Part shown: positions 63,122 through 64,000 of the stretch, one piece after another
How positions within the stretch are numbered: position 1 is the first letter of the stretch
Layout of the letters: each line of letters starts with the position of its first letter
From: Sphingomonas sp. NFR04
GTDB taxonomy: Bacteria > Pseudomonadota > Alphaproteobacteria > Sphingomonadales > Sphingomonadaceae
Reading direction: 5' to 3'
DNA: 64,000 nucleotides
Assembly (NCBI RefSeq): GCF_900114095.1
Contig: NZ_FORV01000002.1
Span: 496,001-560,000 of the forward strand
Notes under the pieces: generated by a model
What the model was told of the DNA's origin: nothing
Seen by the model: the letters and a program-made list of their open reading frames with translations, nothing else
The model's database searches: none
Made by a program: the position numbers and the translations under genes

Positions 63122-63155
63122 CCCGGGGCTGCCCCACTCCCTACAGCATGGCCTT

Positions 63156-64000
63156 GTGAACCGCCGCGTCCGCATCCTCGCCGCGCTGATGCTGGCGGCC
63201 GCCCCGATCGGAGGATGCATGGCCGCCGCGCCCAGTTGCTACACCAAGCGCGCCTCGGTGGTGCTGCCCGACCGTACCCGCGTCCTCGCGCATCTCACCA
63301 ACGGCGCCTCCGGCCGCGCGGTGGCGGAGGCGATCTTCGACGGGCGTGTCGGCGATGCGCATGCGATGCTGGCGCGCGACCCGCGGCTGATCACCACCGC
63401 GGTAATCGACGACCCCAAGATACCCCAGCCCCCCGCGGGCCAATATGGCGACCTGCTCACCTTCGCGGTGGCCCGCTGCGACGCCGATGCGACGACGATG
63501 CTGTTCGCCGCGGGCATGCCGAAGGACGGGGTGAAGCGCGGCAACGCCCTGTCGCTCGCAATCCTGGCGGACAGCCCGACGATGGCGGAGCAGTTGCTCA
63601 CCGCGGGAGCGTCACCCGACCCGCAGGCCGGCGGTGGCGAAAGCCCGATGCGCAGCGCGATCAGCTTCGGCCATCTCGGCGGGGTCATGACCTTGCTCCG
63701 CCACGGCGCCGACCCGCGCTGGACCGACCGCTTCGGCATCGATCCTGTCCGCATGGCGATGGATGCCGAACAGGCGGAGATCGCCGAACTGCTGGTGCAA
63801 AAAGGCGGCACGCTGTGGAGCGTCGCCGACGATGGCAGCATGGCCGCGCACGCGCTGCTCGAACAGCCGGTGATCTTCACCAGCCCCGAGATGCTCGCCG
63901 CCCGCGCGCGCCTGGTGGAGCGCGCGCGCGCCGCGGGCCTGGGCTGGCCCCCGCCCGATCGCGCGACGGTAAAGCAGAAGGTGGCGAGCGGCGCCTGGCC
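63156..64000 (+). CDS. Ankyrin-repeat-like lipoprotein (right edge cut)
   Basis: The frame is open from a GTG at 63156 to the window end (281 codons visible). The N-terminus RRVRILAALMLAAAPIGGC is a lipoprotein signal with Cys at residue 21. Helical-pair repeats such as ALSLAILADSPTMAEQLLTAGASPD and AISFGHLGGVMTLLRHGADP are ankyrin-like. It is likely an envelope protein-binding lipoprotein; the C-terminus is unknown. Confidence 0.75.
   Translation, partial: MNRRVRILAALMLAAAPIGGCMAAAPSCYTKRASVVLPDRTRVLAHLTNGASGRAVAEAIFDGRVGDAHAMLARDPRLITTAVIDDPKIPQPPAGQYGDLLTFAVARCDADATTMLFAAGMPKDGVKRGNALSLAILADSPTMAEQLLTAGASPDPQAGGGESPMRSAISFGHLGGVMTLLRHGADPRWTDRFGIDPVRMAMDAEQAEIAELLVQKGGTLWSVADDGSMAAHALLEQPVIFTSPEMLAARARLVERARAAGLGWPPPDRATVKQKVASGAW

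Overview
The window reads as a chromosomal segment of a high-GC alphaproteobacterium, most likely a Sphingomonas or close relative. The basis is the overall base composition and codon use, the alpha-type DksA, DUF465 and DUF1465 proteins, a tonB-exbB-exbD-exbD operon, a secreted GH3 glucosidase, and purS-purQ organisation. About 65 genes are supported. Coding density is high and there are no insertion sequences, prophage genes or CRISPR arrays. One tRNA gene (Arg, anticodon TCT) is present.

Left part (1-31000): the end of nadE, a hybrid histidine kinase with an ethylene-receptor-like sensor, a molybdenum formate-dehydrogenase-type locus (mobA, fdhD and a divergent molybdopterin oxidoreductase), a periplasmic GH3 beta-glucosidase, sugar-acid enzymes (Gfo/Idh oxidoreductase, UxaA), cyclic-di-GMP genes, then housekeeping and stress genes (gamma carbonic anhydrase, nitronate monooxygenase, PilZ, DksA, serS, surE), an ACE-like M2 peptidase operon, a chemoreceptor, and the TonB energy-transduction operon on the minus strand.

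Middle (31000-44500): folB, GNAT, DUF1285, a CoA-type Nudix hydrolase, cca, a GGDEF-EAL protein, parC, a PhyH-type dioxygenase, a DUF4349 lipoprotein, purC/purS/purQ, a TSUP exporter, a queuosine-precursor transporter and tRNA-Arg. Two copies of a nested-palindrome intergenic repeat lie at about 20021-20148 and 41575-41706.

Right part (44500-64000): a short decayed patch lies beside the tRNA. It is followed by a nearly uninterrupted 15.5-kb minus-strand gene train (61087 down to 45589) whose genes mostly overlap by a few bases. The promoter-proximal half encodes an SPFH-SHOCT protein, two zinc-ribbon/DUF4178 proteins, a 60-residue membrane protein, DUF350, a membrane-anchored spermidine-synthase-like enzyme, a twin-arginine flavin oxidase and SpeD. 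The second half encodes a MoxR AAA ATPase, an uncharacterised protein, a protein carrying both an HEIGH zincin motif and a vWA MIDAS motif, a radical SAM enzyme, a helical protein, an adenylate-forming ligase, PnuC and NadR. The first half resembles polyamine/DUF350/DUF4178/SPFH neighbourhoods already noted in comparative genomics. The second half, and its joining to the first, is the best candidate here for an undescribed system. Next to it a DUF1521 protein with a predicted metal-triggered self-cleavage site is divergent from a lipase-like protein, and the window ends inside an ankyrin-type lipoprotein gene.
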